A DNA stretch of 10,634 nt from assembly GCA_937952395.1 (NCBI GenBank), contig CALFYV010000089.1, positions 1 to 10,634 on the forward strand. Reading direction: 5' to 3'. The first letter of the stretch is position 1; each line of letters opens with the position of its first letter. The position numbers and the translations under genes were made by a program. The notes under the pieces are model-generated. The model had not been told where the DNA came from, did no database searches, and was given only the letters and a program-made list of their open reading frames with translations. Origin of the DNA: an uncultured Bacteriovoracaceae bacterium (lineage in GTDB: Bacteria > Bdellovibrionota > Bacteriovoracia > Bacteriovoracales > Bacteriovoracaceae). Below are positions 1 through 6,623 of this stretch, one piece after another.

Positions 1-129
1 AAAAACAGCTTGTGATGAACTTGAACCCATGATGGCCCCGGCTTCAGCTCCTTTTCCGAACTGAACTAAAACAACTATAGTAAGTAGAATACATATAATA
101 ACGTGTAAGATAATAAGTGTCGTAACCAT
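1..129 (-). CDS. secG: SecG, preprotein translocase subunit (5' part only, runs off the left edge)
   Basis: The first 43 codons of SecG, the small membrane subunit of the SecYEG channel that assists SecA-driven export across the inner membrane. The ATG is at 127-129 and has an AAGGA ribosome site about 7 nt upstream. The visible protein begins MVTTLIILHVIICILLTIVV, a first transmembrane helix. It continues with the family hallmark loop VQFGKGAEAGAIMGSSSSQAVF, with the Gly/Ala/Ser-rich stretch at residues 25-43. The second helix and the stop lie outside the window. It is the fourth gene of the gap-pgk-tpiA-secG cluster, 53 bp after tpiA; tpiA-secG adjacency is common in bacteria. I see no credible separate promoter in the 53 bp gap, so co-transcription is likely. 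The ORF is short, but the motif match is clear. Confidence 0.9.
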   Translation of the reverse strand, partial: MVTTLIILHVIICILLTIVVLVQFGKGAEAGAIMGSSSSQAVF

Positions 130-182
130 ATAAAATCCTTTGAATTGTTCTCTAGTTAATTACCAAAATCAAAACGTCTTGC

Positions 183-932
183 CTAGTTTATTTTTGATGC
201 AGCTAGGCACAGGTTCGAAAAGTCTTCACCGCTCAAACTTGCCCCCCCAACTAAGGCTCCGTTAATATCCCTTTGGGTGAGTAAGGTGTCTATATTATCA
301 GGCTTTACACTTCCACCATAAATAATGGGAATAGTGTTACCTGAACTTGGAAAAGTGTCTTGTAGTTGAACTCGAATAAATTCGTGAACTTCTTGGGCCT
401 GCTCAGGGGTAGCTGTGTGACCCGTTCCAATCGCCCAGACTGGTTCGTAAGCAATTAACAAAGCTCCTGGTTCGGGAATGATAATGGATTTGAGACCTTC
501 CCTTAACTGTTCTTCTATCACGACAAAAGTTTTATCTTCATTTCTTTGATCACTGGTTTCGCCTACGCAAAAAATAACCTTAAGCCCAGCTGCAAAAGCG
601 GCTTCAATTTTTTTATTGAGTAGGGCATGTGTTTCTTTAAAGTAAGCTCTTCTTTCAGAGTGACCAATAATAGTAAAACTGGCGCCTAGCTCTTTGAGAG
701 AGGCTGGAGAAATTTCTCCAGTGAAAGCCCCTTTGGCGTGCGGTGCTGAATTCTGTGCCCCAATTTTTATATTTTGAGTTAACTCTAATATAGGAGCGAT
801 ATGAATGGCCTGAGGAGCAATCCAAGCTTCACACGAAAATTGAGCGCTATTTTTGTTAACGACGTCAAAAAAAGTATTAATTTCTTTAATCGTCTGATTC
901 ATTTTCCAATTTCCAACAATAAAATGTTTCAT
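183..932 (-). CDS. tpiA: Triose-phosphate isomerase
   Basis: A cytoplasmic enzyme that interconverts dihydroxyacetone phosphate and glyceraldehyde 3-phosphate. At 249 residues it has the normal family length. The N-terminal GNWKMN motif supplies Lys10. GHSERR at 90-95 gives the electrophile His91. AYEPVWAIGTG at 161-171 gives the catalytic base Glu163 and the start of the flexible loop 6. The phosphate-binding loops YGGSVKP (205-211) and GALVGGASL (225-233) are present. All catalytic residues are intact. The start ATG overlaps the pgk stop by one base (TAATG), and a GGAG site lies about 8 nt upstream inside pgk, so translation is probably coupled. A run of seven G residues on the coding strand (window 242-248) encodes part of the conserved VGGA segment. 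Confidence 0.98.
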   Translation of the reverse strand: MKHFIVGNWKMNQTIKEINTFFDVVNKNSAQFSCEAWIAPQAIHIAPILELTQNIKIGAQNSAPHAKGAFTGEISPASLKELGASFTIIGHSERRAYFKETHALLNKKIEAAFAAGLKVIFCVGETSDQRNEDKTFVVIEEQLREGLKSIIIPEPGALLIAYEPVWAIGTGHTATPEQAQEVHEFIRVQLQDTFPSSGNTIPIIYGGSVKPDNIDTLLTQRDINGALVGGASLSGEDFSNLCLAASKIN

Positions 933-2122
933 TAATTGACTCCAAATTTAAGTGCGGTGATCCCTGGTAGTTGACCTTTCTCAATGTACTCCAAGGATGC
1001 ACCTCCACCAGTGGAGACATGAGAGAAGTTTTTAGCTTCGCCAGATTTATTGACAGCAGCGACCGAATCGCCACCACCAACTAAAGAAAAAGCTTTGCTG
1101 TTTGCAATCATTTTGGCCAAAGACATTGTTCCTTGGGCAAACTTAGGATTTTCAAAGAGACCCATGGGGCCATTCCAAAGTATTGTTTTCGAATTTTTAA
1201 CAATTTTGTGAAATTTTTCAAGAGTTTGCTCACCGATATCAAGTCCAATCATATTTTCTGGAATATCAACTTTATTGATTTTTACAGCATCACCCTCAAA
1301 AGATTCAGCCGTAATATGATCAATAGGGAGCTGAATTTTTTTGCCTTTATCACGAGCAAGTAAAGTCTTCGCAAGCTTCACATCTTCATCAGAACAGAGT
1401 GATTTTCCAACTTGATGTCCTTGAGCTTTCAAAAAAGGATAGGCCATGGCTCCACCAATAATAAGCGAATCAACACTCACTAATAGTTTTTCTATGGTAA
1501 CAATTTTATCACTTACTTTTGCACCACCAATAATAGCGGTAAAAGGTTTTTCAGGGTTATTTAAAACTTTATTAAGTGATTCGATTTCACTTTTAAGTAA
1601 AAAACCAGCATAAGCTTTATTAGGGAAAAATTGGTTAATAGCGTGTACTGAAGCATGTTTCCTGTGAGCGGCTCCAAAAGCATCATTGACATAGATGTCA
1701 GCGTATTCGGAGAGTTTTTTTGCAAAATCTTTATCATCGTTTTCTTCACTTTCATGGAAGCGTAAATTTTCTAGCAAGATAATCTTGGCTTTGTTCAGAT
1801 CTAGATAAGGCTTGACTCCCTCATCTACTGCAGCTTCAGCCAAAATGACTTCTTCATTAAGGGTTTCTGCTAAGTATTGGGCCACAGGCTCAAGAGAGTA
1901 TTTAGGATCAATTTTTCCATCCGGTCGACCGAGGTGACTCATGAGAATCAACTTGCTCACTCCATGTTCTAAAAGATAACGAATAGTAGGAAGTGATGAA
2001 TCAATGCGAGAAGTATCTGTTATTTTTTTTGTTCCATCTTTACTAAGAGGTACATTGAAATCAAAGCGTGCCAATACCTTTTTTCCACTAAGTTCAGCTT
2101 GGTCGATGTATTTAATGGCCAT
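932..2122 (-). CDS. pgk: Phosphoglycerate kinase
   Basis: A cytoplasmic kinase that transfers phosphate between 1,3-bisphosphoglycerate and ADP. At 396 residues it has the usual monomeric bacterial length. The N-domain substrate-binding motifs are RFDFNVPL (19-26), SHLGRP (62-67) and NDAFGAAHRKHAS (146-158). The C-domain nucleotide-binding motifs are GGAKVSDK (199-206), LWNGPMGLFE (315-324) and GGGDSVAAV (349-357). No key element is missing. The start ATG directly abuts the gap stop codon with no spacing, and GGAG sits about 9 nt upstream within gap. It is the middle gene of the gap-pgk-tpiA unit, which suggests matched output of the three triose-phosphate enzymes. Confidence 0.98.
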   Translation of the reverse strand: MAIKYIDQAELSGKKVLARFDFNVPLSKDGTKKITDTSRIDSSLPTIRYLLEHGVSKLILMSHLGRPDGKIDPKYSLEPVAQYLAETLNEEVILAEAAVDEGVKPYLDLNKAKIILLENLRFHESEENDDKDFAKKLSEYADIYVNDAFGAAHRKHASVHAINQFFPNKAYAGFLLKSEIESLNKVLNNPEKPFTAIIGGAKVSDKIVTIEKLLVSVDSLIIGGAMAYPFLKAQGHQVGKSLCSDEDVKLAKTLLARDKGKKIQLPIDHITAESFEGDAVKINKVDIPENMIGLDIGEQTLEKFHKIVKNSKTILWNGPMGLFENPKFAQGTMSLAKMIANSKAFSLVGGGDSVAAVNKSGEAKNFSHVSTGGGASLEYIEKGQLPGITALKFGVN

Positions 2123-3145
2123 CTACAATTTCTCCGCAACAAAATTAACCAAATCGATCATTCGATTGGAATATCCTGCTTCGTTATCATACCAAGCGAC
2201 AATCTTGGCACTCTGTCCAATCACATTGGTGAGCTTAGAATCAAAAATTGCTGATTCTCTTCGCCCGCGAAAATCTTGGCTAACTAATTCTTCATCAGTG
2301 TATGCTACGATATCTTTATAAGTACTGTTGCTGGCTTTTTTCACTAATTCGTTAATTTTTTCAATAGAGATAGGTTTTTTTACATTGAAAGTAAGGTCAA
2401 CGACCGAAACATTAGGAGTTGGAACACGAATGGAAGAACCATCGAGTTTTCCTTTAAGTTTAGGATAAACCAGTCCAACAGCTTTAGCTGCACCTGTTGT
2501 GGTTGGAATAATTGAGAGTGCCGCTGCACGGGCCCTTCGCATATCGCTGTGAGAATTATCTAATAAGCTTTGATCTGAAGTGTAAGCATGGATAGTAGTC
2601 ATAAAACCAGTTTCGATATCGAAAGCTTCATCGAGAATTTTGGCCAATGGGGCTAAGCAATTGGTCGTACAGCTAGCATTAGAGAAGATATGGTGTTTAT
2701 CAGTATCATAAGTATCTTCATTAACACTCATGACAAATGTGCCGTCTAAATCTTTGCCAGGGGCACACATTATAACTTTTTTTACACTGCCACGCTTATG
2801 CTTTCCTAAGCTTGTCTTGTCTTTGAAACGACCGGTCGCGTCAATGACGATATCGATTTCACATTTTTGCCAATCAATATTGGCAGGATCTGCCTCATTA
2901 AAAAAAATGACAGGATTCCCATTCATGTTGAGAGTATTACCCTCTAGAGATATAGGAAATTGAGCCACCCCGTGCACTGAGTCGTATTTTAGTAAATGAA
3001 CGTAAGGTTCCGGATTTCCAGGATTATTTATAGCTTTTATTTGAAAATTAAACTTTTCACCTTCTTTCGTTCTTTGAAAGAATTCTCTTAAGATAGTTCT
3101 ACCGATACGTCCGACACCATTCACGGCAACATTTATTTTTTTCAT
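2123..3145 (-). CDS. gap: Glyceraldehyde-3-phosphate dehydrogenase, possibly NADP-capable
   Basis: A phosphorylating GAPDH of 340 residues, the normal length. The Rossmann fingerprint NGVGRIGR is at 9-16. The catalytic cysteine is Cys159 in SNASCTTNC (155-163), and the assisting base is His186 in TTIHAYT. The conserved DMRRARAAA and WYDNEAGYSNR segments are present. The start has an AGGAG site 4 nt upstream. Two cofactor-site positions differ from strictly NAD-dependent enzymes. The Asp that binds the adenosine ribose hydroxyls is Asn41 (AINNPG), and the Leu-Pro pair after LLD is Asn197-Ser198 (LLDNSH). Chloroplast and cyanobacterial NADP-using GAPDHs have Ala-Ser at that pair. Family identity is certain; NADP use is inferred. 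As first gene of the operon it sets the promoter position, in the divergent gap upstream. Confidence 0.97.
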   Translation of the reverse strand: MKKINVAVNGVGRIGRTILREFFQRTKEGEKFNFQIKAINNPGNPEPYVHLLKYDSVHGVAQFPISLEGNTLNMNGNPVIFFNEADPANIDWQKCEIDIVIDATGRFKDKTSLGKHKRGSVKKVIMCAPGKDLDGTFVMSVNEDTYDTDKHHIFSNASCTTNCLAPLAKILDEAFDIETGFMTTIHAYTSDQSLLDNSHSDMRRARAAALSIIPTTTGAAKAVGLVYPKLKGKLDGSSIRVPTPNVSVVDLTFNVKKPISIEKINELVKKASNSTYKDIVAYTDEELVSQDFRGRRESAIFDSKLTNVIGQSAKIVAWYDNEAGYSNRMIDLVNFVAEKL

Positions 3146-3256
3146 GGTACTCCTAGAAACGAAAATTTACTTAAAATTTGCTCCATAAAATGCCATATTA
3201 ATGAGCGATTGAATAGGGATTTTGCAAAGAATAAGAATTTGTTCACTGGAGACGCA
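3146..3256. promoter_or_regulatory. Divergent intergenic region between gap and the HD-domain gene
   Basis: This 111 bp AT-rich stretch must hold the start signals for both divergent transcription units. On the minus strand the gap leader contains an AGGAG site (3150-3154). Upstream of it are two AAAATTT copies (3162-3168 and 3173-3179) offset by 11 bp, about one helical turn. I could not find a well-spaced -35/-10 pair with good consensus on either strand. The best elements are isolated -10-like AT blocks around 3186-3202, so I do not place exact promoters. There is no terminator-like hairpin and no recognisable riboswitch. Confidence 0.5.
3248..3251 (+). promoter_or_regulatory. Ribosome binding site that decides the HD-gene start
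   Basis: GGAG lies 5 nt before the ATG at 3257. The longer reading frame begins with TTG at 3209, which has no Shine-Dalgarno-like sequence in front of it and adds 16 residues with no similarity to the OB-fold start. The site therefore favours 3257 as the true start. Confidence 0.7.
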
Positions 3257-4321
3257 ATGTCACAAAAAATGTTTATAAAAGATATGAAGGTTAAGGATGA
3301 TGTCGACACTCATTTCTTAGTTAAATATATGTCTCTAAATGAAGCAAAAGACGGCAAAAAATACTTAAATATCATTCTTACTGATAACTCAGGTGATTTA
3401 GCTTCGAGGGTTTGGAATAATGCGGAAGAAATCTATGAGAGTATTGAGAAGGGTAAATTTGTACGTGCTGTTGGTAAAGTGAATTTTTTTCAAAATAAAA
3501 AGCAATTTGTTATAAATGAAATTAACCCAATTGATGAATCTGAAATACAGAAAGAAGATTTTATTTTAAAAGCACCTTTAGAAGCAGAGTCGATGTTTAA
3601 AGATTTACTAAAGATAGTAAATGAGCTTGACGATGTTTATATAAAAGAATTGCTTAATTTAATTTTAGCTGACGAAGAAATTTCCAGACGTTTTAGAACT
3701 TGGCAAGCCGGTAAGACCATTCATCACGCCTATCAATCGGGTTTATTAGAGCATGTACTTTCTTGTGCGCAATTGGCCATTTATTTATCTGCTCATTATA
3801 AAGTGAATAAAAACTATGTGGTGGCAGGAGCCGTGCTTCATGATTTATGTAAAATTTATGAACTGAGTGATGGTTATAATGTTGAATACACTGAAGAAGG
3901 AAAGCTCGTAGGGCATTTAGTGAAAGCCGTCGAGTTAGTGGATAGATTTTGTTATAAAATTAAAGATTTTCCTTATGACTTAAAACTTCATTTAAAGCAT
4001 ATTTTGCTCTCTCATCACGGGGAGTATGAGTACGGTTCACCTAAGGTTCCCCAAACGTCAGAAGCTTTTTTGGTGCATCTTATAGATTTGATGGATTCTA
4101 AAATGCATACTGTGGAAGCGGTTAAAAAAACGGATACTAACTCTGGTCATTGGTCTGGCTTTGTTAAACATTTGGATAGAATTATTTTTAAAGACTCGCT
4201 ACCTTTTTATTCTGAGTTTATAAATAATCATGATTCCAAACCTAAACAAAATAAAATAGCTAAACCCAGAGAGCTTAAGCAAAACTTAGGTAAATTATTA
4301 AGTGATTTTAAAATCAAATAA
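3257..4321 (+). CDS. YhaM-like 3'-5' exoribonuclease (OB-fold plus HD domain)
   Basis: A 354-residue protein starting at the ATG with GGAG 5 nt upstream. Residues 1-95 (MFIKDMKVKDD..., then LTDNSGDLASRVW and a VRAVGKV strand) look like the OB-fold nucleic-acid-binding domain of the YhaM family. Residues 150-310 form an HD phosphohydrolase domain with metal-ligand candidates His166 (GLLEH), His195-Asp196 (AVLHDLCKIYEL), His253-His254 (LLSHHGEYEYGSP) and Asp277 (LIDLMDSKM). This domain order matches Bacillus subtilis YhaM, a metal-dependent 3'-5' exonuclease. The C-terminus (about 325-354) is a Lys/Arg-rich tail that could help bind RNA. The expected role is cytoplasmic RNA trimming or decay; the exact substrate cannot be read from sequence. 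It is transcribed away from gap and followed after 67 bp by the M48 gene on the same strand. Confidence 0.88.
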   Translation: MSQKMFIKDMKVKDDVDTHFLVKYMSLNEAKDGKKYLNIILTDNSGDLASRVWNNAEEIYESIEKGKFVRAVGKVNFFQNKKQFVINEINPIDESEIQKEDFILKAPLEAESMFKDLLKIVNELDDVYIKELLNLILADEEISRRFRTWQAGKTIHHAYQSGLLEHVLSCAQLAIYLSAHYKVNKNYVVAGAVLHDLCKIYELSDGYNVEYTEEGKLVGHLVKAVELVDRFCYKIKDFPYDLKLHLKHILLSHHGEYEYGSPKVPQTSEAFLVHLIDLMDSKMHTVEAVKKTDTNSGHWSGFVKHLDRIIFKDSLPFYSEFINNHDSKPKQNKIAKPRELKQNLGKLLSDFKIK

Positions 4322-4388
4322 TAAAAAAGTATAAAATTTATTTCACTTATGATAATTGCAACTAAGAGTTTCATAGGGAGAACCAATT
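4322..4388 (+). promoter_or_regulatory. Spacer before the M48 gene, with a possible -10 element
   Basis: This 67 bp AT-rich spacer separates the HD gene from the M48 gene. TATGAT at 4348-4353, overlapped by GATAAT at 4351-4356, resembles a -10 box, but no matching -35 lies 16-18 bp upstream. AGGGAG at 4375-4380 is the M48 ribosome site, 8 nt from its ATG. There is no hairpin followed by a T-run, so read-through from the HD gene is plausible alongside a weak own promoter. Confidence 0.3.
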
Positions 4389-5855
4389 ATGCTTAGAGTT
4401 ATTTTATTATCATTCGTTTTATCTTTTTCTGTTTCAGCCGCGAAAATTACCTCAATTCAAATTTTAACCTCTTCAGAACTTATCGGAGAGCTACGAGGAG
4501 ATTTAAAATTAACGGGTTTTTTGGCCAGCAGAAAAATTGACTTACCTTCCTTAGGACAAAATACATCTTACAATCAAGAAATAAAAGCCTTAGATGTTAA
4601 TCAAGTGAAACTTGATCTCGAATTTATATCTAAGGGAGTTTCTTATCGAGGTACCTCACTTCCTGAAAAAACTGCGAAATTGAGTGGGTTGGAAATTGAA
4701 TTGGGTAATTCAGATGGTAAATTTTATGCTAAAGAAAGAAAACATAAGGATTATAAAACAAAGAGACCGAATATTAAAAAACCGGTTATAAAGGTTAATT
4801 GTTTTAATACAGTTGCCGTTGAGAGAGCTGGTGAGAAATTAAAAATTGATTTACGGGGCTTATCAACTCTAGCTGACTGTGCTTCGGCGGTCGTCTTTAG
4901 TCCAGATGGAATGGAATCAAGAACGGTTTATCTTAATCGTCGAGGCAAAAATCGCAATATCAAGCAATACAAAGAATTAGATGCTGATTTGGCCATAGGA
5001 CAGCAATATGCTAACGAACTTGATCGTGAATACAAATCTAAAGGACAGCTTTTTACTCCTGAAAATAATAAAATGGCGGCTTATCTTCAAAATAAAATGG
5101 AACTTATCGCTCAATCTGCTGACAAACCTTTTGGAAAGTACATACAACCCAAAGTTCGAGTTATTAATGCAGATATCTTAAATGCGTTCGCTCTTCCCGG
5201 AGGTCATGTTTATGTTTTCCGTGGTTTACTAGAAGCAGCTGAAAGTGAAGCTGGAGTCATGGGGGTTTTGGGTCATGAGTGGGCACACGTCACACACAGG
5301 CATGGACTCAAGGGAGTTTCTCGCGCTTATAAAGGTTTGATACTTATTATTGGTGGTTACTTGGCGTTTGAAATTGTTCGAGCTTCTTCTCGTGATGTTC
5401 GTGTGCGTGCAGTTGCTTCTATCTTAAGTCTGGCCACTCTCTTCGGAGGTCAAGCCGCTTTGATGGGCAAGGGTAGATACGCTGAGCGTGAGGCTGATTT
5501 AGCAGGAGCACAGTATGCTTATAACGCTGGTTATGATCCTCGAGGGATCGCTGATATGTTTACAACATTTTCGATCTTAGCGCCAAGACATCCGATTTTT
5601 TTAGAACAGCTTTTCAGCTCTCATCCAAGACATGAAGAGAGAATTGCCAGTAATTTAGATCAGAGTCGTGATATGTATAAAAATAAAGAGGGTTTAATTT
5701 TTGATTTCACCACTGATTATAATAATGCCCTTGGGGATTTACAGCGCCAGCCAATGCCTAATCAAAAAACTTCAATCGAAGCAGGTAATGCTTTAGTTGA
5801 AACTATGAAAAAACTTAATGGTGATTTGGTTGCTAGTAAATTATTTTCAAATTAA
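4389..5855 (+). CDS. Secreted M48-family zinc metalloprotease
   Basis: A 488-residue M48 peptidase. Residues 1-17 form a Sec signal peptide (MLRVILLSFVLSFSVSA) with likely cleavage before AKI and no lipobox, so the product should be periplasmic. Residues 18-190 are a region I do not recognise, rich in Lys after residue 115. The peptidase domain follows, with NAFALPGGHVYVF at 265-277, the zinc motif HEWAH at 296-300 (His296, Glu297, His300) and the third ligand Glu366 in AEREADLAG. The closing SSHPRHEERI at 410-419 is typical of periplasmic M48 proteases of the BepA/LoiP kind, which degrade or help mature envelope proteins. Two hydrophobic stretches (315-330 and 341-358) lie between the zinc motifs. 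Cys138 and Cys163 are the only mature-part cysteines and could form a disulfide. The ribosome site AGGGAG is 8 nt upstream. The last 9 bp overlap convergent tatD. Confidence 0.93.
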   Translation: MLRVILLSFVLSFSVSAAKITSIQILTSSELIGELRGDLKLTGFLASRKIDLPSLGQNTSYNQEIKALDVNQVKLDLEFISKGVSYRGTSLPEKTAKLSGLEIELGNSDGKFYAKERKHKDYKTKRPNIKKPVIKVNCFNTVAVERAGEKLKIDLRGLSTLADCASAVVFSPDGMESRTVYLNRRGKNRNIKQYKELDADLAIGQQYANELDREYKSKGQLFTPENNKMAAYLQNKMELIAQSADKPFGKYIQPKVRVINADILNAFALPGGHVYVFRGLLEAAESEAGVMGVLGHEWAHVTHRHGLKGVSRAYKGLILIIGGYLAFEIVRASSRDVRVRAVASILSLATLFGGQAALMGKGRYAEREADLAGAQYAYNAGYDPRGIADMFTTFSILAPRHPIFLEQLFSSHPRHEERIASNLDQSRDMYKNKEGLIFDFTTDYNNALGDLQRQPMPNQKTSIEAGNALVETMKKLNGDLVASKLFSN

Positions 5856-5867
5856 AAATTGAAATAA
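5841..5867. other. Convergent stop-codon junction with an imperfect AT-only inverted repeat
   Basis: TTATTTTCAA (5841-5850) faces TTGAAATAA (5859-5867) across 8 AT bases. The inner six pairs are perfect, with one bulged T further out. The repeat spans both stop codons of the overlapping M48 and tatD genes. The stem has few GC pairs and no proper T-run follows on either strand, so it is at best a weak bidirectional transcription end. Confidence 0.3.
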
Positions 5868-6623
5868 GTCTGTCGCATTTTTAGTGCTTTGCTTGGCCAC
5901 AGCTTCGACAGAAATATTTTTTATTTCAGCAATCTTGGCGGCGACGAGTGGTAAGTGAAAAGGAGCATTTTCACTTCCTCGGTGGGGAACGGGTGCCAAA
6001 AAAGGTGAATCTGTTTCAATTAATAATCGCTCTATTGGAGTAAGCTCAACAATTTCTCTAACATTCTGGGCATTTTTAAAAGTGATAATACCATTAAATC
6101 CTAGATAAAAGCCTTCGCTTAAAGCAAATTCTGCAAGTTTTTTTCCAGAGGTAAAACTATGTAAAACCCCTTTGTGTTTAAGTTTTGCAGAATATTTTTT
6201 TAGTATACTTATAGTATCGTCGTCAGCATCACGGGTGTGAATAACAACAGGTTTATTGAGTTCACAGGCCAGCTTTAATTGCTTTTCAAAGTATTCGATT
6301 TGAATATCCTTGGGAGAATTGTTGTAATGATAATCCAGGCCCATTTCTCCAAGGGCCACGACTTTTTTTTCTTTTAGAGTGTTTTCTTTGATGATGCTTA
6401 AAACTTCATCACTGGCTAACTTGGCATCATGGGGATGAATGCCTTGTGAGCAATAAACATTTTTAAATTGTTTGGTTAACTCAATTACCTTGCAGAGGTT
6501 ATCAGGCTCTACGGAAATGGTGATAAATTTTTCTACCCCATTTTCCTGGGCCTTTTTAATTATCTCAGCAGTTGTTAACTGTTTGAGATAATCCAAATGG
6601 CAATGGGTCTCGATTAAAGTCAT
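5847..6623 (-). CDS. tatD: TatD-family metal-dependent hydrolase / DNase
   Basis: A 258-residue TIM-barrel amidohydrolase, the normal length for the family. The metal and catalytic residues are all present: His7 and His9 (THCHLD), Glu93 (ALGEMGLDYHY), His129 (PVVIHTRDA), His155 (GVLHSFTSG) and Asp205 (IETDSPFLAPVPHRG). Characterised members are cytoplasmic 3'-5' exonucleases acting on DNA and RNA; bacteria often carry several paralogues (TatD, YcfH, YjjV), and I cannot say which this one is. The start ATG overlaps the stop of the VKOR-DsbA gene by 4 bp (ATGA) and follows an A-rich stretch with only a poor Shine-Dalgarno, so translation probably depends on coupling. The 3' end overlaps the convergent M48 gene by 9 bp. 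Confidence 0.95.
   Translation of the reverse strand: MTLIETHCHLDYLKQLTTAEIIKKAQENGVEKFITISVEPDNLCKVIELTKQFKNVYCSQGIHPHDAKLASDEVLSIIKENTLKEKKVVALGEMGLDYHYNNSPKDIQIEYFEKQLKLACELNKPVVIHTRDADDDTISILKKYSAKLKHKGVLHSFTSGKKLAEFALSEGFYLGFNGIITFKNAQNVREIVELTPIERLLIETDSPFLAPVPHRGSENAPFHLPLVAAKIAEIKNISVEAVAKQSTKNATDLFQFLI

Noticed and set aside
130..182. A separate secG promoter (TTGATT plus AACAAT) in the tpiA-secG gap
   Set aside because: The spacing would place the transcription start on or after the ribosome binding site, so it cannot drive normal secG translation.
2023..2030. Eight-base A/T runs (also near 2900, 6363 and 6623) as slippery or phase-variable sites
   Set aside because: Such runs are expected by chance in AT-rich coding sequence, here mostly Lys and Phe codons, and no frame shift is seen.
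3209..3256. Longer HD-domain gene starting with TTG at 3209
   Set aside because: There is no Shine-Dalgarno before the TTG, the 16 extra residues do not resemble a family N-terminus, and GGAG sits 5 nt before the ATG at 3257.
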